Assembly: GCF_004345245.1 (NCBI RefSeq) | Contig: NZ_SLUQ01000002.1 | Location: 310,001-374,000 of the forward strand | Reading direction: 5' to 3' | Source of the DNA: Rhizobium sp. BK251 | GTDB lineage: Bacteria > Pseudomonadota > Alphaproteobacteria > Rhizobiales > Rhizobiaceae | Length of the DNA: 64,000 nucleotides | Shown here: positions 1 to 9,009 of the stretch, piece by piece | Numbering within the stretch: the stretch's first letter is position 1 | Layout: each line of letters starts with the position of its first letter | Notes under the pieces: model-generated | Databases searched by the model: none | What the model was told of the DNA's origin: nothing | The model's input: only the letters and a program-made list of their open reading frames with translations | Made by a program: the position numbers and the translations under genes

Positions 1-1
1 T

Positions 2-247
2 TTCCCAAGGAGGCGTTCATGGTCGGTCGGGCACAAGATCGGCGCGCGCCCGCCGGGAAAGGCTTTCCCCGTACCGCAGCCGGACGCGCGGAATGGGATT
101 GCCAATGGCGAGTTTGCATATTTCGTTATGGAGCAAATTCATGCGGTTCTGCAAGAGTCCGGCGATGAAGATTACGGGAGACGCAGGTCTTCTTCGCCGG
201 TTTTCGTTGGTGAGGGTGGGCGGGTGACGTCGCCCTTTGCACTTTAG
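2..247 (+). CDS. possible 3' end of an unidentified gene (partial)
   Basis: One forward frame is open from the left edge to a TAG at 245-247 and encodes about 81 residues ending in SPFAL. Third codon positions are mostly G or C, as in the neighbouring real genes. The frame ends convergently, overlapping the stop of the TPR gene by 4 bases. I do not recognise the protein; the middle contains a hydrophobic stretch around the residues FAYFVMEQI. It may be the tail of a gene starting outside the window, or a chance open frame. Confidence 0.25.
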   Translation, partial: FPRRRSWSVGHKIGARPPGKAFPVPQPDARNGIANGEFAYFVMEQIHAVLQESGDEDYGRRRSSSPVFVGEGGRVTSPFAL

Positions 248-810
248 TAGTTGCGGTAGCCGTGAAGCGACTGCAGGAGGGCGCGATAGGCCCAGGTATC
301 CTCGCCGCCGCGGTCGCGAATCTCGATCAACTGGACGCGTGCGCCCTGGACGTCGCCTTCCTCGACAAGCGCCTGACCCATGTAGGAGCGGGCGAGGATG
401 TAGTTGGAGTCGATGTCCAGCGCCTTGTGGTAATAGGACATGCCCAGTTCCATCCTGCCGGCCTTGCGGTTGGCATAGCCGAGATAGTTGAGGATGCGCG
501 GATCGTTCTGGTTCTTTGCGAGATTGAGCACCTTGATGGCGTTCTCATACTGCCCGTCATAGGCGAATTCGCGCGCTGCATCGAAGATCTGATCGTCGTT
601 GAGCTCGCTCTTCTTAGGGTCGACGCACTTCTTTCTTGCCTGGTCCCAGACCTGGCCGCGCTTGCAGGTCGTCGTGGTTTTCGTCTTGGGGGGAGGGCTC
701 GTCTCATCGGATTGAGAACCCACGGCAAAGGCCGGCGCCGAAAGCCCGACGACGATGCCTGCGGTCAGGGCTGCGCGACGAATTGAAGCCGAGTTCATCC
801 ATGCGGACAT
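244..810 (-). CDS. exported tetratricopeptide-repeat protein
   Basis: The 188-residue protein begins with a cleavable-looking signal peptide (basic start, hydrophobic core, cut after APAFA near residue 29), so it probably acts in the periplasm. A short segment with two cysteines (CKRGQVWD and KKCVD, about residues 49-62) follows. Residues from about 75 to the end form helical TPR-type repeats, with the typical A-x-x-Y-G and L-G-Y-A-N-R patterns; TPRs usually bind other proteins. The start is supported by a GGAGGT ribosome-binding site five bases upstream of the ATG. It stands alone on the minus strand, and no partner can be inferred from its neighbours. The precise role is unknown. Confidence 0.8.
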   Translation of the reverse strand: MSAWMNSASIRRAALTAGIVVGLSAPAFAVGSQSDETSPPPKTKTTTTCKRGQVWDQARKKCVDPKKSELNDDQIFDAAREFAYDGQYENAIKVLNLAKNQNDPRILNYLGYANRKAGRMELGMSYYHKALDIDSNYILARSYMGQALVEEGDVQGARVQLIEIRDRGGEDTWAYRALLQSLHGYRNY

Positions 811-975
811 GCTGCACCTCCGTGTGACAAATCTGGTAGATGCGATTGTAATCCGACGCGGCGCAAAACGCCACGGTCAGCCGCGTTTCGCAGATGCGGA
901 ATTTTGTCGAGGTCCGACGACCCGACTTGTCGGCGCCCGCCGGCGATCGATGCGAAACTGAATCAGAAAGGCCCG

Positions 976-1896
976 CTAACGCGCGAAAATATCGACGCTT
1001 TTCTCTGAAATTCCATCGCCTGCGTCATTCAGGCTGAAGCGCTCGCCGCGAATCTCCCATGCTTTCGGCGAGCCGGAGATGCTGAAGAAATTGTAGGCGG
1101 CGCGCGGCTTTATGCCGCCGGGGCCCTGGGAGGCGGATGCAATGCCGACGACCGGTACCGGCCCGGTCTGACCCCGCAGCCAGTGGAGTGTATTGAGATG
1201 GGTGTGGCCGTGCAGCACGAGTTCGGCGCCGCCCGTCGAAACCACGGCGGCGAAGCGGCGTATGCCGATCATGCGCTTGTGGAAAGGCGTTGCCCCGCGA
1301 ATGGGTGGGTGGTGGATCAGCACGACGCGAAAGAGCCCGGCTTCTCCGGTTGCCCGCAGCATGTTGACCGTTTCGCGGGCCTGTCTCGCGCTGAAATAGC
1401 CGCTGGCCGCGAAGGGCGGCGTGGCGACCGCCGTCGAGCAGCCGATGATTGCGACCCGTTCGCGTATCCTCAGATAGGGAAAGACGTGCTTGTTCTTCTC
1501 CCATGACTTCGGCGAGCGATCGCCCCGCACGTAATCGTACCAGCTGCGCACCGACTTTTCGTAGGCGCCCGGCACATAGGCATCGTGATTGCCGGGCACG
1601 ACCGAGACGTCAGCAGGATCGCCGACACTACGCAGCCATTCTGCCGCGCCGAGAATTTCCGTATTGCTTGCGAGATTGACGAGGTCGCCGGTCATGGCAA
1701 GGTGATCGGCCTGCCTTGCGCGGATGTCATCCAGCAGCAGGTCGAGTGTGCCGCCGAAAAGGTGCTTGCGCCGATTGCGGTGCCAGTTCACGAAACCGGT
1801 GATGCGCTTGGAGGCCAGTTCACGGATTGAAAGCTGGGGCAAAGGCCCCAGGTGGATATCGGAAATATGCGCAAGCTTGAACATGGTTGCAGACAT
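976..1896 (-). CDS. metallophosphoesterase family protein
   Basis: The 306-residue protein has the full set of calcineurin-like phosphoesterase motifs in order: HISDIHLG near residues 10-17, GDLVN near 70, GNHDAY near 100, HHPP near 195 and HGHTH near 235. These residues bind a pair of metal ions in this family. Substrates in the family range from nucleic acids to phosphodiesters and phosphoproteins, and nothing here decides among them. There is no signal peptide, so it is probably cytoplasmic. A second possible start is the methionine at residue 5. It is divergent from the Nudix gene, with a 100-base gap that must hold both promoters. Confidence 0.88.
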   Translation of the reverse strand: MSATMFKLAHISDIHLGPLPQLSIRELASKRITGFVNWHRNRRKHLFGGTLDLLLDDIRARQADHLAMTGDLVNLASNTEILGAAEWLRSVGDPADVSVVPGNHDAYVPGAYEKSVRSWYDYVRGDRSPKSWEKNKHVFPYLRIRERVAIIGCSTAVATPPFAASGYFSARQARETVNMLRATGEAGLFRVVLIHHPPIRGATPFHKRMIGIRRFAAVVSTGGAELVLHGHTHLNTLHWLRGQTGPVPVVGIASASQGPGGIKPRAAYNFFSISGSPKAWEIRGERFSLNDAGDGISEKSVDIFAR

Positions 1897-1996
1897 AGCC
1901 CACTATGATTTCAAGTCAAAATACTTCCGCCGCATCGGGTTGTGGTGCTACAGGCCATGAAGGGCGGCCGGCATCGGCGGCAAAAGGAGAAATGCA

Positions 1997-2485
1997 ATGA
2001 GCGATGGTTCTCCTCCGGATATTGCCGGATGGAAGGCAAAGCTGATCGGGCGTCTGGCGCACAGCTATTTCGCAGTCGCGCGGGGCATGACGATCGGCGT
2101 TCGTGCCGCCTGCTTCGATGCCGAAGGCAGGGTGTTCCTCGTCAAGCATTCCTATGTGCCGGGGTGGCATATGCCGGGCGGCGGACTGGAGCGGCGCGAG
2201 ACCGCCGCCGATGCGCTTTCCAAGGAATTGCGCGAGGAGGGCAATCTCGCCATTCTCGGCCGTCCCCAGCTTTTCCACGTCTACTTCAACAAGGCGGCAA
2301 GCAATCGCGACCACGTGCTCTTCTATCGCGTGGATGTCGAGCAGACCTCGCCGCGCGCGCCCGATCGCGAGATCGTGGAATGCGGTTTCTTTCCCATGGA
2401 CAAGCTGCCGGTGGGTACGACCCCCGCCACGCTAAGGCGCCTTGCCGAGCTGCGTGGGGAGGCTTCGCCGGCGAACCACTGGTAA
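1997..2485 (+). CDS. Nudix hydrolase
   Basis: This 162-residue protein has one Nudix domain. The Nudix box runs from about residue 57 to 79: GGGLERRE, then KELREEGN. The arginine normally found before the E-L/E-x-x-E-E-x-G core is lysine here, while the metal-binding glutamates are kept. Such enzymes hydrolyse nucleoside diphosphates linked to another group; the substrate cannot be read from the sequence. An AAGGAG ribosome-binding site lies eight bases before the ATG. The gene converges on the glutathionyl-hydroquinone reductase gene, leaving only 7 bases between the two stops. Confidence 0.85.
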   Translation: MSDGSPPDIAGWKAKLIGRLAHSYFAVARGMTIGVRAACFDAEGRVFLVKHSYVPGWHMPGGGLERRETAADALSKELREEGNLAILGRPQLFHVYFNKAASNRDHVLFYRVDVEQTSPRAPDREIVECGFFPMDKLPVGTTPATLRRLAELRGEASPANHW

Positions 2486-2492
2486 GCAGATA

Positions 2493-3482
2493 TCAGGCGG
2501 CGGCCGGCAGTTGCCCGCGGCCATGCGGCCGGTCGAAATCGAGCTCGGGTCCGACGGGGACGATGCCGGTCGGATTGATCGTCCGGTGGCTGCGATAGTA
2601 GTGGTCCTTGATGTGCGCCATGTTGACGGTCTCGCGCACGCCGGGCGTCTGGTAGAGGTCGCGCAGGTATCCCGGCAGGTTGCTGTAGTCCTCGATGCGG
2701 CGGATATTGCACTTGAAGTGGCCGACATAGACCGGATCGAAGCGCAGCAGCGTCGTGAACAACCGCCAGTCTGCCTCCGTCACCTGATCCCCGAGGAGAT
2801 AGCGCCTCGTGGCAAGGCGCCTGTCCAGCAGGTCGAGCGTTTCGAAGAGCGGGACGACATTCTCCTCGTAGGCTTCCTGCGTGGTGGCGAAACCGGTCTT
2901 GTAGACGCCGTTATTGACGGTGTCGTAGATGCGATCATTGAGAGTATCGATTTCGCCGCGCAGATCTTCGGGATAGTAGTCGTCGGTAGAGCCCGTCAGC
3001 GCGTCGAAGGCGCTGTTGAACATGCGGATGATTTCAGAAGATTCGTTGTTGACGATCGTTCCCGTCTTCTTGTCCCAGAGGACAGGCACCGTCACGCGGC
3101 CGGAATAGTGCGGGTCTGCCTTTACATAGACCTGCCAGAGCGCGTTCGAGCCGAAGAGATGGTCTTTCGTGGCGCCATCGCGCTCGTGGAATTCCCAACC
3201 GTTGGCGAGCATCAGCGGATCGACGACCGAGACCGAGATGAGGTTTTCGAGCTTCTTGAGCGAGCGGAAGATCAGCGTGCGATGCGCCCATGGGCAGGCA
3301 TAGGAGACGTAGAGATGATAGCGACCGGCCTCCGCCTTGAAGCCGCCGGTGCCGCTCGGCCCGGGTTCTCCGTCGGCGGTGATCCAGTTGCGGAACTGGG
3401 AGGCCGCACGCTTGAAACGCCCCTTGGTTTCCTTGGTGTCGTACCAGACGTCATGCCAGACGCCATCAACCAGCATGCCCAT
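2493..3482 (-). CDS. yqjG: glutathionyl-hydroquinone reductase (ECM4/YqjG type)
   Basis: The 329-residue protein matches the Xi-class glutathione transferases in length and layout: a thioredoxin-like N-terminal domain with the catalytic motif CPWAHR (cysteine at residue 63), the VVDPLM segment, and a helical C-terminal domain with the EADWRLF motif around residue 240. These enzymes use glutathione to reduce glutathionyl-hydroquinones back to hydroquinones in the cytoplasm. The start at the MGMLVDG segment is the usual one for the family, with a GGAAC-type ribosome-binding site upstream. It appears to be a single-gene unit, divergent from the acetyltransferase at 3752. Confidence 0.92.
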   Translation of the reverse strand: MGMLVDGVWHDVWYDTKETKGRFKRAASQFRNWITADGEPGPSGTGGFKAEAGRYHLYVSYACPWAHRTLIFRSLKKLENLISVSVVDPLMLANGWEFHERDGATKDHLFGSNALWQVYVKADPHYSGRVTVPVLWDKKTGTIVNNESSEIIRMFNSAFDALTGSTDDYYPEDLRGEIDTLNDRIYDTVNNGVYKTGFATTQEAYEENVVPLFETLDLLDRRLATRRYLLGDQVTEADWRLFTTLLRFDPVYVGHFKCNIRRIEDYSNLPGYLRDLYQTPGVRETVNMAHIKDHYYRSHRTINPTGIVPVGPELDFDRPHGRGQLPAAA

Positions 3483-3751
3483 TTTCTCTGTTCCTTTCGC
3501 GGTGTTAGGCGGAACATACGGACACGTGAGGGCAATTTCGAGAGGGCAATGGGTGAACAGTCCGTCACGGACGGGCGAGCCTCCAGGAAAAATAGCATTG
3601 GACGTCCGAAATTTTTCCTGCTATCCGCGTCGTCACATTTGGAAACCGATTAATGGCTGCTTTCAGAAACCTGCGACGACGCCGATGATCCCGAACGCCC
3701 GACGGCGTTTTCGAGAACCATCTATTTTGTCCACGCGGTTTTTGTCGTCTC

Positions 3752-4309
3752 ATGCACAAGCACGATCTGGTCTACCTCACTGAGGACGCGTCCCATGACG
3801 CGGTCATCGAACATATAAACGAAGAAGCATTCGGTCCGGGCCGGTTCGTCCGTGCCGCGGCGCGTATCCGCGAGCAGGGACCGCACGACCGGACACTCTC
3901 CTATGTCTGCGCCGACGATGGCGAGACCATCGCATCTGTGCGCATGACGCCGGTGCTTGCCGGCGCGGTGAAGGGGCATCTGCTCGGTCCGCTCGCGGTT
4001 CGGCCATCGCACAAGAACCAGGGCATCGGCCGGGAGCTCGTTCGGATCGCGGTCGAAGCGGCACGGCGCAGGGGATCGGAAGCCGTCATCCTGGTCGGCG
4101 ACCCACCATATTACGGTCCGCTCGGCTTCGAACGTGTCGCCTATGGCGCGCTGACCTTCCCCGGGCCGGTCGATCCCGGTCGCGTGCTTGTCGTCCCGAT
4201 CGGCGAAGACATCCATGCGCGGCTGAAGGGGACCATCGCCTGGCGGGACCAGGCGGCGGACATCTCCGGTGTCTCCCATATCGAGCCGGTCCGCGCTGCC
4301 GCCTGCTGA
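3752..4309 (+). CDS. GNAT family N-acetyltransferase (YhbS-like)
   Basis: The 185-residue protein has a GNAT fold. The acetyl-CoA binding segment is the stretch VRPSHKNQGIGRELV (about residues 88-102), and PPYYGPLGFE (about 125-134) is the late motif seen in the YhbS-like branch. The acceptor substrate is unknown. It is followed within ten bases by a 9-base-pair hairpin that probably ends the transcript, so it is likely transcribed alone. The 269-base gap upstream is shared with the divergent reductase gene. Confidence 0.85.
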   Translation: MHKHDLVYLTEDASHDAVIEHINEEAFGPGRFVRAAARIREQGPHDRTLSYVCADDGETIASVRMTPVLAGAVKGHLLGPLAVRPSHKNQGIGRELVRIAVEAARRRGSEAVILVGDPPYYGPLGFERVAYGALTFPGPVDPGRVLVVPIGEDIHARLKGTIAWRDQAADISGVSHIEPVRAAAC

Positions 4310-4317
4310 CGGCCCCC

Positions 4318-4340
4318 AAGGGTCGGCCCTTCCGACCCTT
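4318..4340 (+). terminator. hairpin after the GNAT gene
   Basis: Perfect 9-bp stem AAGGGTCGG / CCGACCCTT with a 5-base loop, starting nine bases after the GNAT stop codon. There is no clear T run, so termination efficiency is uncertain. Confidence 0.5.
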
Positions 4341-4383
4341 CGAGATTACGCTATCCCCACTTCAAATTTGGTTGATCACAGGA

Positions 4384-4401
4384 CTGTCACGCGCAGTCCC
4401 T
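4384..4401 (+). promoter_or_regulatory. weak candidate Pho box upstream of phoX
   Basis: CTGTCAC, a 4-base spacer and AGTCCCT lie about 60 bases before the phoX start. The first half matches the known Pho-box repeat CTGTCAT closely; the second half matches poorly. PhoX genes are commonly controlled by PhoB, which is the reason for looking here. The match alone is weak. Confidence 0.25.
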
Positions 4402-4458
4402 AAACTTTGGAAACGCTCTAAAGTGGAGCGTAAAGGTCAATATTATGGGGGTAATTCG

Positions 4459-6450
4459 ATGACCGAACATATTTCGCAAAAGGAAATCTTCCCGACCAGC
4501 CAGCTCGAGGGCGCGGATGGCGAGGGCCACAACCGCAGTGACAATCCGACGATGGGGGAGATCATCGGCAGGCGCTTCTCGCGCCGCGGCTTCCTGCAGG
4601 GATCGCTCGCCGTATCGGCGATCGCGGCGACCGTCAGCCCGATCGCGCTTCTCAGCGCCGAGAAGGCGCGTGCGGCAGGCGGGTCGGCTTTCTCCTTCAC
4701 CGAAGTTGAAGCTGGGGTCGATGCCGATCATCACGTCGCCGACGGCTACAATGCCGATATCCTGCTGCGCTGGGGCGACGCCCTTTTCCCGGACTCCCCG
4801 GCCTTTGACCCCAAGAGCCAGTCGGCTGCAGCCCAGAGCCGCCAGTTCGGATACAACAACGACTATGTCGGCTATATCCCGATCGACGGTTCGGCGGAGC
4901 ACGGCCTGCTCGTCGTCAATCACGAGTATACGAACCCGCACCTGATGTTCCCCGGCATCGTGACGATCGCCGACGGCAAGATCAAGCAGGCGCCGCTCAG
5001 CAAGGAACAGGTGGACATCGAAATGGCCGCTCACGGCGGCACGATCGTCGAAATCCGCAAGGTCGACGGCAAATGGCAGGTCGTGCCTGACAGCAAGTAC
5101 AATCGTCGCGTGACCTCCAACACGGAGATGGAACTGACCGGTCCCGTCGCCGGCCACGACCGCGTGAAGACTTCCGCTGATGCGACCGGAACGAAGGTGA
5201 TCGGCACGCTCAACAACTGTGCCGGCGGCGTGACGCCCTGGGGCACCTACATCATGGCCGAAGAGAACTTCCACGGCTATTTCTCCGGCGAACTGCCGGC
5301 CGATCACAAGGAAGCCGCCAACTACAAGCGCTACGGCGTACCGGAAGGCGCCTATGAATGGGCGAACTTCTATGATCGCTTCGACCTCGCCAAGGAGCCG
5401 AACGAGCCGAACCGCTTCGGCTGGATCGTCGAAGTCGATGCCTTCGACCCGACCTCGACCCCGAAGAAGCGCAGCGCGCTCGGCCGCACGAAGCACGAGG
5501 GTGCTGCCTCGATCGTCGACAAGGACGGCCGCGTGGTCTTCTACCTCGGCGACGACGAGCGTTTCGACTATGTCTACAAGTTCGTGACGTCCGGCACCTA
5601 CAACGCCAACGACCGCGCAGCCAACATGAACCTGCTCGACGAAGGCACGCTTTACGTCGCCAAGTTCTCCGAGGACGGCACGCTGCAGTGGTTGCCGCTC
5701 ACCCACGGTCAGGGTCCGCTGACGGCGGAGAACGGCTTTGCCAGCCAGGCGGATTTGTTGATCGAGACCCGCCGCGCCGCCGATCTGCTCGGAGCGACAA
5801 AGATGGACCGGCCGGAAGACATCGAGCCCAATGCCGTTAATGGCAAGGTCTATGTCATGCTGACCAACAACTCGAACCGCAAGCCCGAGCAGGTGGACGC
5901 CGCCAATCCGCGTGCGAAAAACTCCTTCGGCCACATCATCGAGATCAGCGAGGATGGCGGCGCCTTCGGTGCGACCTCGGGCAAGTGGGAAGTGCTGCTG
6001 AAGTGCGGCGATCCCTCCGTTGCGGATGTCGGCGCCTCCTTCTCGACCGAGACGACGAAGAACGGCTGGTTCGGCATGCCGGACAACTGTTCCATCGATG
6101 CCGCCGGCCGCCTCTGGGTGGCGACCGATGGCAACAACAACAAGGCGACCGGACGCACGGACGGCCTCTGGGCCGTCGATACGGAAGGCGACGCGCGGGC
6201 GACCTCGAAACTGTTCTACCGCGTGCCGGTCGGCGGCGAACTCTGCGGTCCACTTTTTCTGCCCGACGACCAGACGGCGTTCGTTGCCGTCCAGCATCCG
6301 GGCGACGGCGGCGACGATTGGTCGGGCCATGGCCGCCCGTCCTACTACGAGGACCTGTCGACCCGCTGGCCGGATTTCAACGACGACATGCCGGTACGTC
6401 CGGCGGTCGTGGCCATCACCAAGATCGGTGGCGGCAAGATCGCCGTCTGA
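4459..6450 (+). CDS. phoX: PhoX family alkaline phosphatase, Tat-exported
   Basis: The 663-residue protein belongs to the DUF839/PhoX family of calcium- and iron-dependent phosphatases that release phosphate from organic monoesters in the periplasm. A Tat signal is visible: SRRGFLQG at residues 41-48 followed by a hydrophobic stretch. Family hallmarks include VVNHEYTNPH near residue 155, NNCAGGVTPWGTY near 255, and the C-terminal segment with PDNC and ATDGNN. I chose the ATG at 4459 because GGGGG lies upstream at a good distance and it places the Tat motif about 40 residues in; the frame is open further upstream but that part lacks signal-peptide character. A strong hairpin follows at 6465. 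Confidence 0.93.
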   Translation: MTEHISQKEIFPTSQLEGADGEGHNRSDNPTMGEIIGRRFSRRGFLQGSLAVSAIAATVSPIALLSAEKARAAGGSAFSFTEVEAGVDADHHVADGYNADILLRWGDALFPDSPAFDPKSQSAAAQSRQFGYNNDYVGYIPIDGSAEHGLLVVNHEYTNPHLMFPGIVTIADGKIKQAPLSKEQVDIEMAAHGGTIVEIRKVDGKWQVVPDSKYNRRVTSNTEMELTGPVAGHDRVKTSADATGTKVIGTLNNCAGGVTPWGTYIMAEENFHGYFSGELPADHKEAANYKRYGVPEGAYEWANFYDRFDLAKEPNEPNRFGWIVEVDAFDPTSTPKKRSALGRTKHEGAASIVDKDGRVVFYLGDDERFDYVYKFVTSGTYNANDRAANMNLLDEGTLYVAKFSEDGTLQWLPLTHGQGPLTAENGFASQADLLIETRRAADLLGATKMDRPEDIEPNAVNGKVYVMLTNNSNRKPEQVDAANPRAKNSFGHIIEISEDGGAFGATSGKWEVLLKCGDPSVADVGASFSTETTKNGWFGMPDNCSIDAAGRLWVATDGNNNKATGRTDGLWAVDTEGDARATSKLFYRVPVGGELCGPLFLPDDQTAFVAVQHPGDGGDDWSGHGRPSYYEDLSTRWPDFNDDMPVRPAVVAITKIGGGKIAV

Positions 6451-6464
6451 CGAGTGAAAGACAC

Positions 6465-6498
6465 GATGCCCCGCCGTTACCAACGACGGCGGGGCATC
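6465..6498. terminator. bidirectional hairpin between phoX and a GNAT gene
   Basis: Perfect 13-bp stem GATGCCCCGCCGT / ACGGCGGGGCATC with an 8-base loop, between two convergent genes. It can serve both transcripts. Confidence 0.75.
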
Positions 6499-6517
6499 TG
6501 GATTTCGGGAACCGTGG

Positions 6518-6934
6518 CTAAAGGCGCTTGCGCAGGAAGCTGCGGGTGCGGCCGGGCGGATAATCCGGCAGTTCGCCGAAGACCTCGTAGCCCTGGCGAA
6601 GATAGGCGCGCAGCGCCGGCGGATTGAAAGTGTCGATCCAGGCGCCCTGACATCCGCGTGCGCGGGCTTCGTCTTCTGCCTTCGCAAGGAGCCGGCCCGC
6701 CATGCCCTGGCCGCGCAGGGCCTCGGGCACGAAAAGAAGCTGCACGAAAAGCCAGCCCCAGGCGGTGCGGCCCGAAAGTCCGCCGATTACCTTTCCGTCG
6801 TCGTCGCGGATCAGCACCGCGAGCGGTCTGCGTTCCGAAGGGCGGATATCCTCGTCGTTGAAGTGGGCGATACCGTCCGAGATCACCGAAAGGTCGGATT
6901 CCGAGGGTTCGTCCGTCAGGTCAAGTAGAGGCAT
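6518..6934 (-). CDS. GNAT family N-acetyltransferase
   Basis: The 138-residue protein has a GNAT domain: the acetyl-CoA binding segment PEALRGQGMAGRLL (about residues 67-80) and a C-terminal segment with YLRQGYEVFGEL. The chosen start, MPLLDLTDEP, is four bases after the stop of the membrane protein gene upstream, which suggests that it is the last gene of the MoxR operon. A longer reading with 25 more residues is possible but would overlap that gene and has no family character. The acceptor substrate is unknown. Confidence 0.82.
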   Translation of the reverse strand: MPLLDLTDEPSESDLSVISDGIAHFNDEDIRPSERRPLAVLIRDDDGKVIGGLSGRTAWGWLFVQLLFVPEALRGQGMAGRLLAKAEDEARARGCQGAWIDTFNPPALRAYLRQGYEVFGELPDYPPGRTRSFLRKRL

Positions 6935-6938
6935 GCGG

Positions 6939-9008
6939 CTATCGTCCTTCGCGCCACCACATGGCGGCAAAGGCAAAGAGCAGAACGGAGACACCTGCAA
7001 AGCCGGCAAAAAGCGGCAGCGTGTTGATACCCTTCAGCACGGTCTCGTCCGTCATGCGGATCGTCATGCGGTCGTCGTCGGCAATCCGCACCGGTCCGCG
7101 GACAGGCAGGATCGGCGGCACGGTCACGGAGCCGCGTGCGTCGGCAACGCGCGTGACTAGGCCCTTGGTCCTGTCCGCAACCGGCTTCATGGCGTCGGGC
7201 GTCGAAATCATTGCCTTGAATTCCGGTGCGTCGACAGCGCCGACATGGACGAGCGTGGACAGGTCGCCATTGGTGATCTCGAAGAGGCCGATCTCGTCCA
7301 TGCGCTTCTCGGCGCGGTAGAGGCCGGGTTCCGATGGCGACAGCTGCACGGTTTCCGTCTTGCCGGAAGGAGAGCGGATCGTGGCGTTGCCCGGGTCGCC
7401 GCCGATCGTCTGGCGCGTGATCTCGAGGGTACGCCCGGCGGCGCGGGCCGTCAGTGCTTCCTCTTCGAGCGCCGGCTCCTTCATCAGCCAGTGCGCGATG
7501 CGGCGATAGAGCGAGACATGCGGGCCGCCACCTTCGAAGCCGCGCGCCCAGAGCCAGCCCTGGTCGGAGAGCAGCATCGCGACGCGGCCCTGGCCGGCGC
7601 GGTTCAGTACCAGCAGCGGGTGGTTGTCCGCACCAACCATGACGGTCTGCCCCTGCGGCTGCTCGACATCGACGCTGCGGAACCAGCGTCCCCAATGGGG
7701 TGGCTCGTCGCCGGAGCCATCGAGGCCGCGGGTGACGGGATGCTTGCGGCCCTCTTCCGACAGGCGCGGGTAAAAGGCCTTCTCGATCATCTGGCCAGTC
7801 GGCGCGGCTGGCAGCACTGTGGAGAGCGGCGTGAGCGCGATCGAATCCTGGCCGGCGTGCTCGGGGCCGGCGGCAATCAGCAGCGCACCGCCATTCTGCA
7901 CGTACTGGGCGATATAGTCGTAGTAGAGGATCGGCAGGACGCCGCGGTGCTGGTAGCGATCGAAGATGATGAGATCGAAATCGTTAATCTTGTCGACGAA
8001 GAGTTCACGGGTCGGAAATGCGATCAGCGAGAGCTCATTGATCGGCGTGCCATCCTGCTTCTCCGGCGGACGCAGAATGGTGAAGTGGACGAGGTCCACG
8101 GAGGCGTCGGACTTCAGCAGGTTGCGCCAGGCGCGCTCGCCCGAATGCGGCTCGCCGGAGACGAGCAGGACGCGCAGGTTCTCGCGGATGCCCTCGATCA
8201 GGTGAACGGCGCGGTTGTTTGCGGCCGTCACTTCGCCGGGAAGCTCGGCGACGCTGAATTCCAGCACGTTGTTGCCGCCACGCGGCACCTTGAAGCTGAA
8301 CGGCGTGTCCTGGCCGGGCGTGGCCTGCAGCGTTGCGATCTCGTTGCCGTTCAGTTTCGCCGTAACGGTCGCCGTGCCGCCGGGGCTTGGCCCATCGTCG
8401 ATGACACGCATCACGAGTTGCTGTTCCTCGCCGACGATGCCGAAGCGCGGTGCGCGGATGACCTCTATGCGGCGGTCGAATTCGTTCGCCTTGCCGGTGA
8501 TCAGGCCATGGATCGGTGCGTCGAAGCCGAGCGACTGATTGGCCGCAGGCACGTCGTGAACCTCGCCGTCGGTCAGGAAGATCGCACCGCCGATGCGTGC
8601 CGGCGGAACGTCTGCCACGGCTGTCGAAAGCGTGGAGAAGAGGCGCGTGGAGGGCGCATCCGTGTCCTCGGGCTCCGTCGAGTCCACATAGCGCGCCTCG
8701 ATGTTCGGGAAGCGGGAGAGCCTGTCCTTCAGCGCAGCAAGCGCCTCGTCGGTCATCTTGATCCGCTCGGGCGTCTGCTGGCTTTGGCTGCGGTCAACGA
8801 CGACCGGAACGATGGTCGAAAGCTGGTCGCGATCTTCCTGCAGAAGGAGGGGATTTACGAGCGCGGCAAGGAGCGCAAGTGCGGCAAGTGATCTGACCCA
8901 GGCGCCGCGCACGCCGCGCCAGATGGCATAGGCGGATATGACGGCCGCCGCGACGGCCATGATTGCGAGCACGGTCCAGGGGAGGAAAGGGGAGAATTCG
9001 ACTGTCAT
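6939..9008 (-). CDS. membrane protein of the MoxR/DUF58 cluster (glutamine amidotransferase-like fold)
   Basis: About 689 residues. Two hydrophobic helices lie at the N-terminus (roughly residues 6-28 and 33-50), a long extracytoplasmic part follows with a von Willebrand-like start (VPVVVDRSQS, then FLTDGEVHD) and a class-I-amidotransferase-like segment around GGALLIAAGPEHAG, and one helix closes the protein just before the WWREGR end. Similar proteins occur beside MoxR ATPases in alphaproteobacteria and are not functionally defined. The ATG at 9008 overlaps closely with the previous stop (9010-9012), which supports translational coupling and is why I did not use the ATG 36 bases upstream. 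Confidence 0.8.
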   Translation of the reverse strand: MTVEFSPFLPWTVLAIMAVAAAVISAYAIWRGVRGAWVRSLAALALLAALVNPLLLQEDRDQLSTIVPVVVDRSQSQQTPERIKMTDEALAALKDRLSRFPNIEARYVDSTEPEDTDAPSTRLFSTLSTAVADVPPARIGGAIFLTDGEVHDVPAANQSLGFDAPIHGLITGKANEFDRRIEVIRAPRFGIVGEEQQLVMRVIDDGPSPGGTATVTAKLNGNEIATLQATPGQDTPFSFKVPRGGNNVLEFSVAELPGEVTAANNRAVHLIEGIRENLRVLLVSGEPHSGERAWRNLLKSDASVDLVHFTILRPPEKQDGTPINELSLIAFPTRELFVDKINDFDLIIFDRYQHRGVLPILYYDYIAQYVQNGGALLIAAGPEHAGQDSIALTPLSTVLPAAPTGQMIEKAFYPRLSEEGRKHPVTRGLDGSGDEPPHWGRWFRSVDVEQPQGQTVMVGADNHPLLVLNRAGQGRVAMLLSDQGWLWARGFEGGGPHVSLYRRIAHWLMKEPALEEEALTARAAGRTLEITRQTIGGDPGNATIRSPSGKTETVQLSPSEPGLYRAEKRMDEIGLFEITNGDLSTLVHVGAVDAPEFKAMISTPDAMKPVADRTKGLVTRVADARGSVTVPPILPVRGPVRIADDDRMTIRMTDETVLKGINTLPLFAGFAGVSVLLFAFAAMWWREGR

Positions 9009-9009
9009 G

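Noticed and set aside
4387..6687. 766-codon open frame on the minus strand opposite phoX
   Set aside because: It is a codon-bias shadow of phoX: GC-rich third positions keep the opposite frame open. It has no ribosome-binding site or family motif, and phoX is strongly supported.
7245..8891. 548-codon forward frame opposite the membrane protein of the MoxR cluster
   Set aside because: Antisense shadow with low-complexity arginine-, glycine- and valine-rich composition and no motif. The minus-strand gene has start/stop overlaps on both sides.
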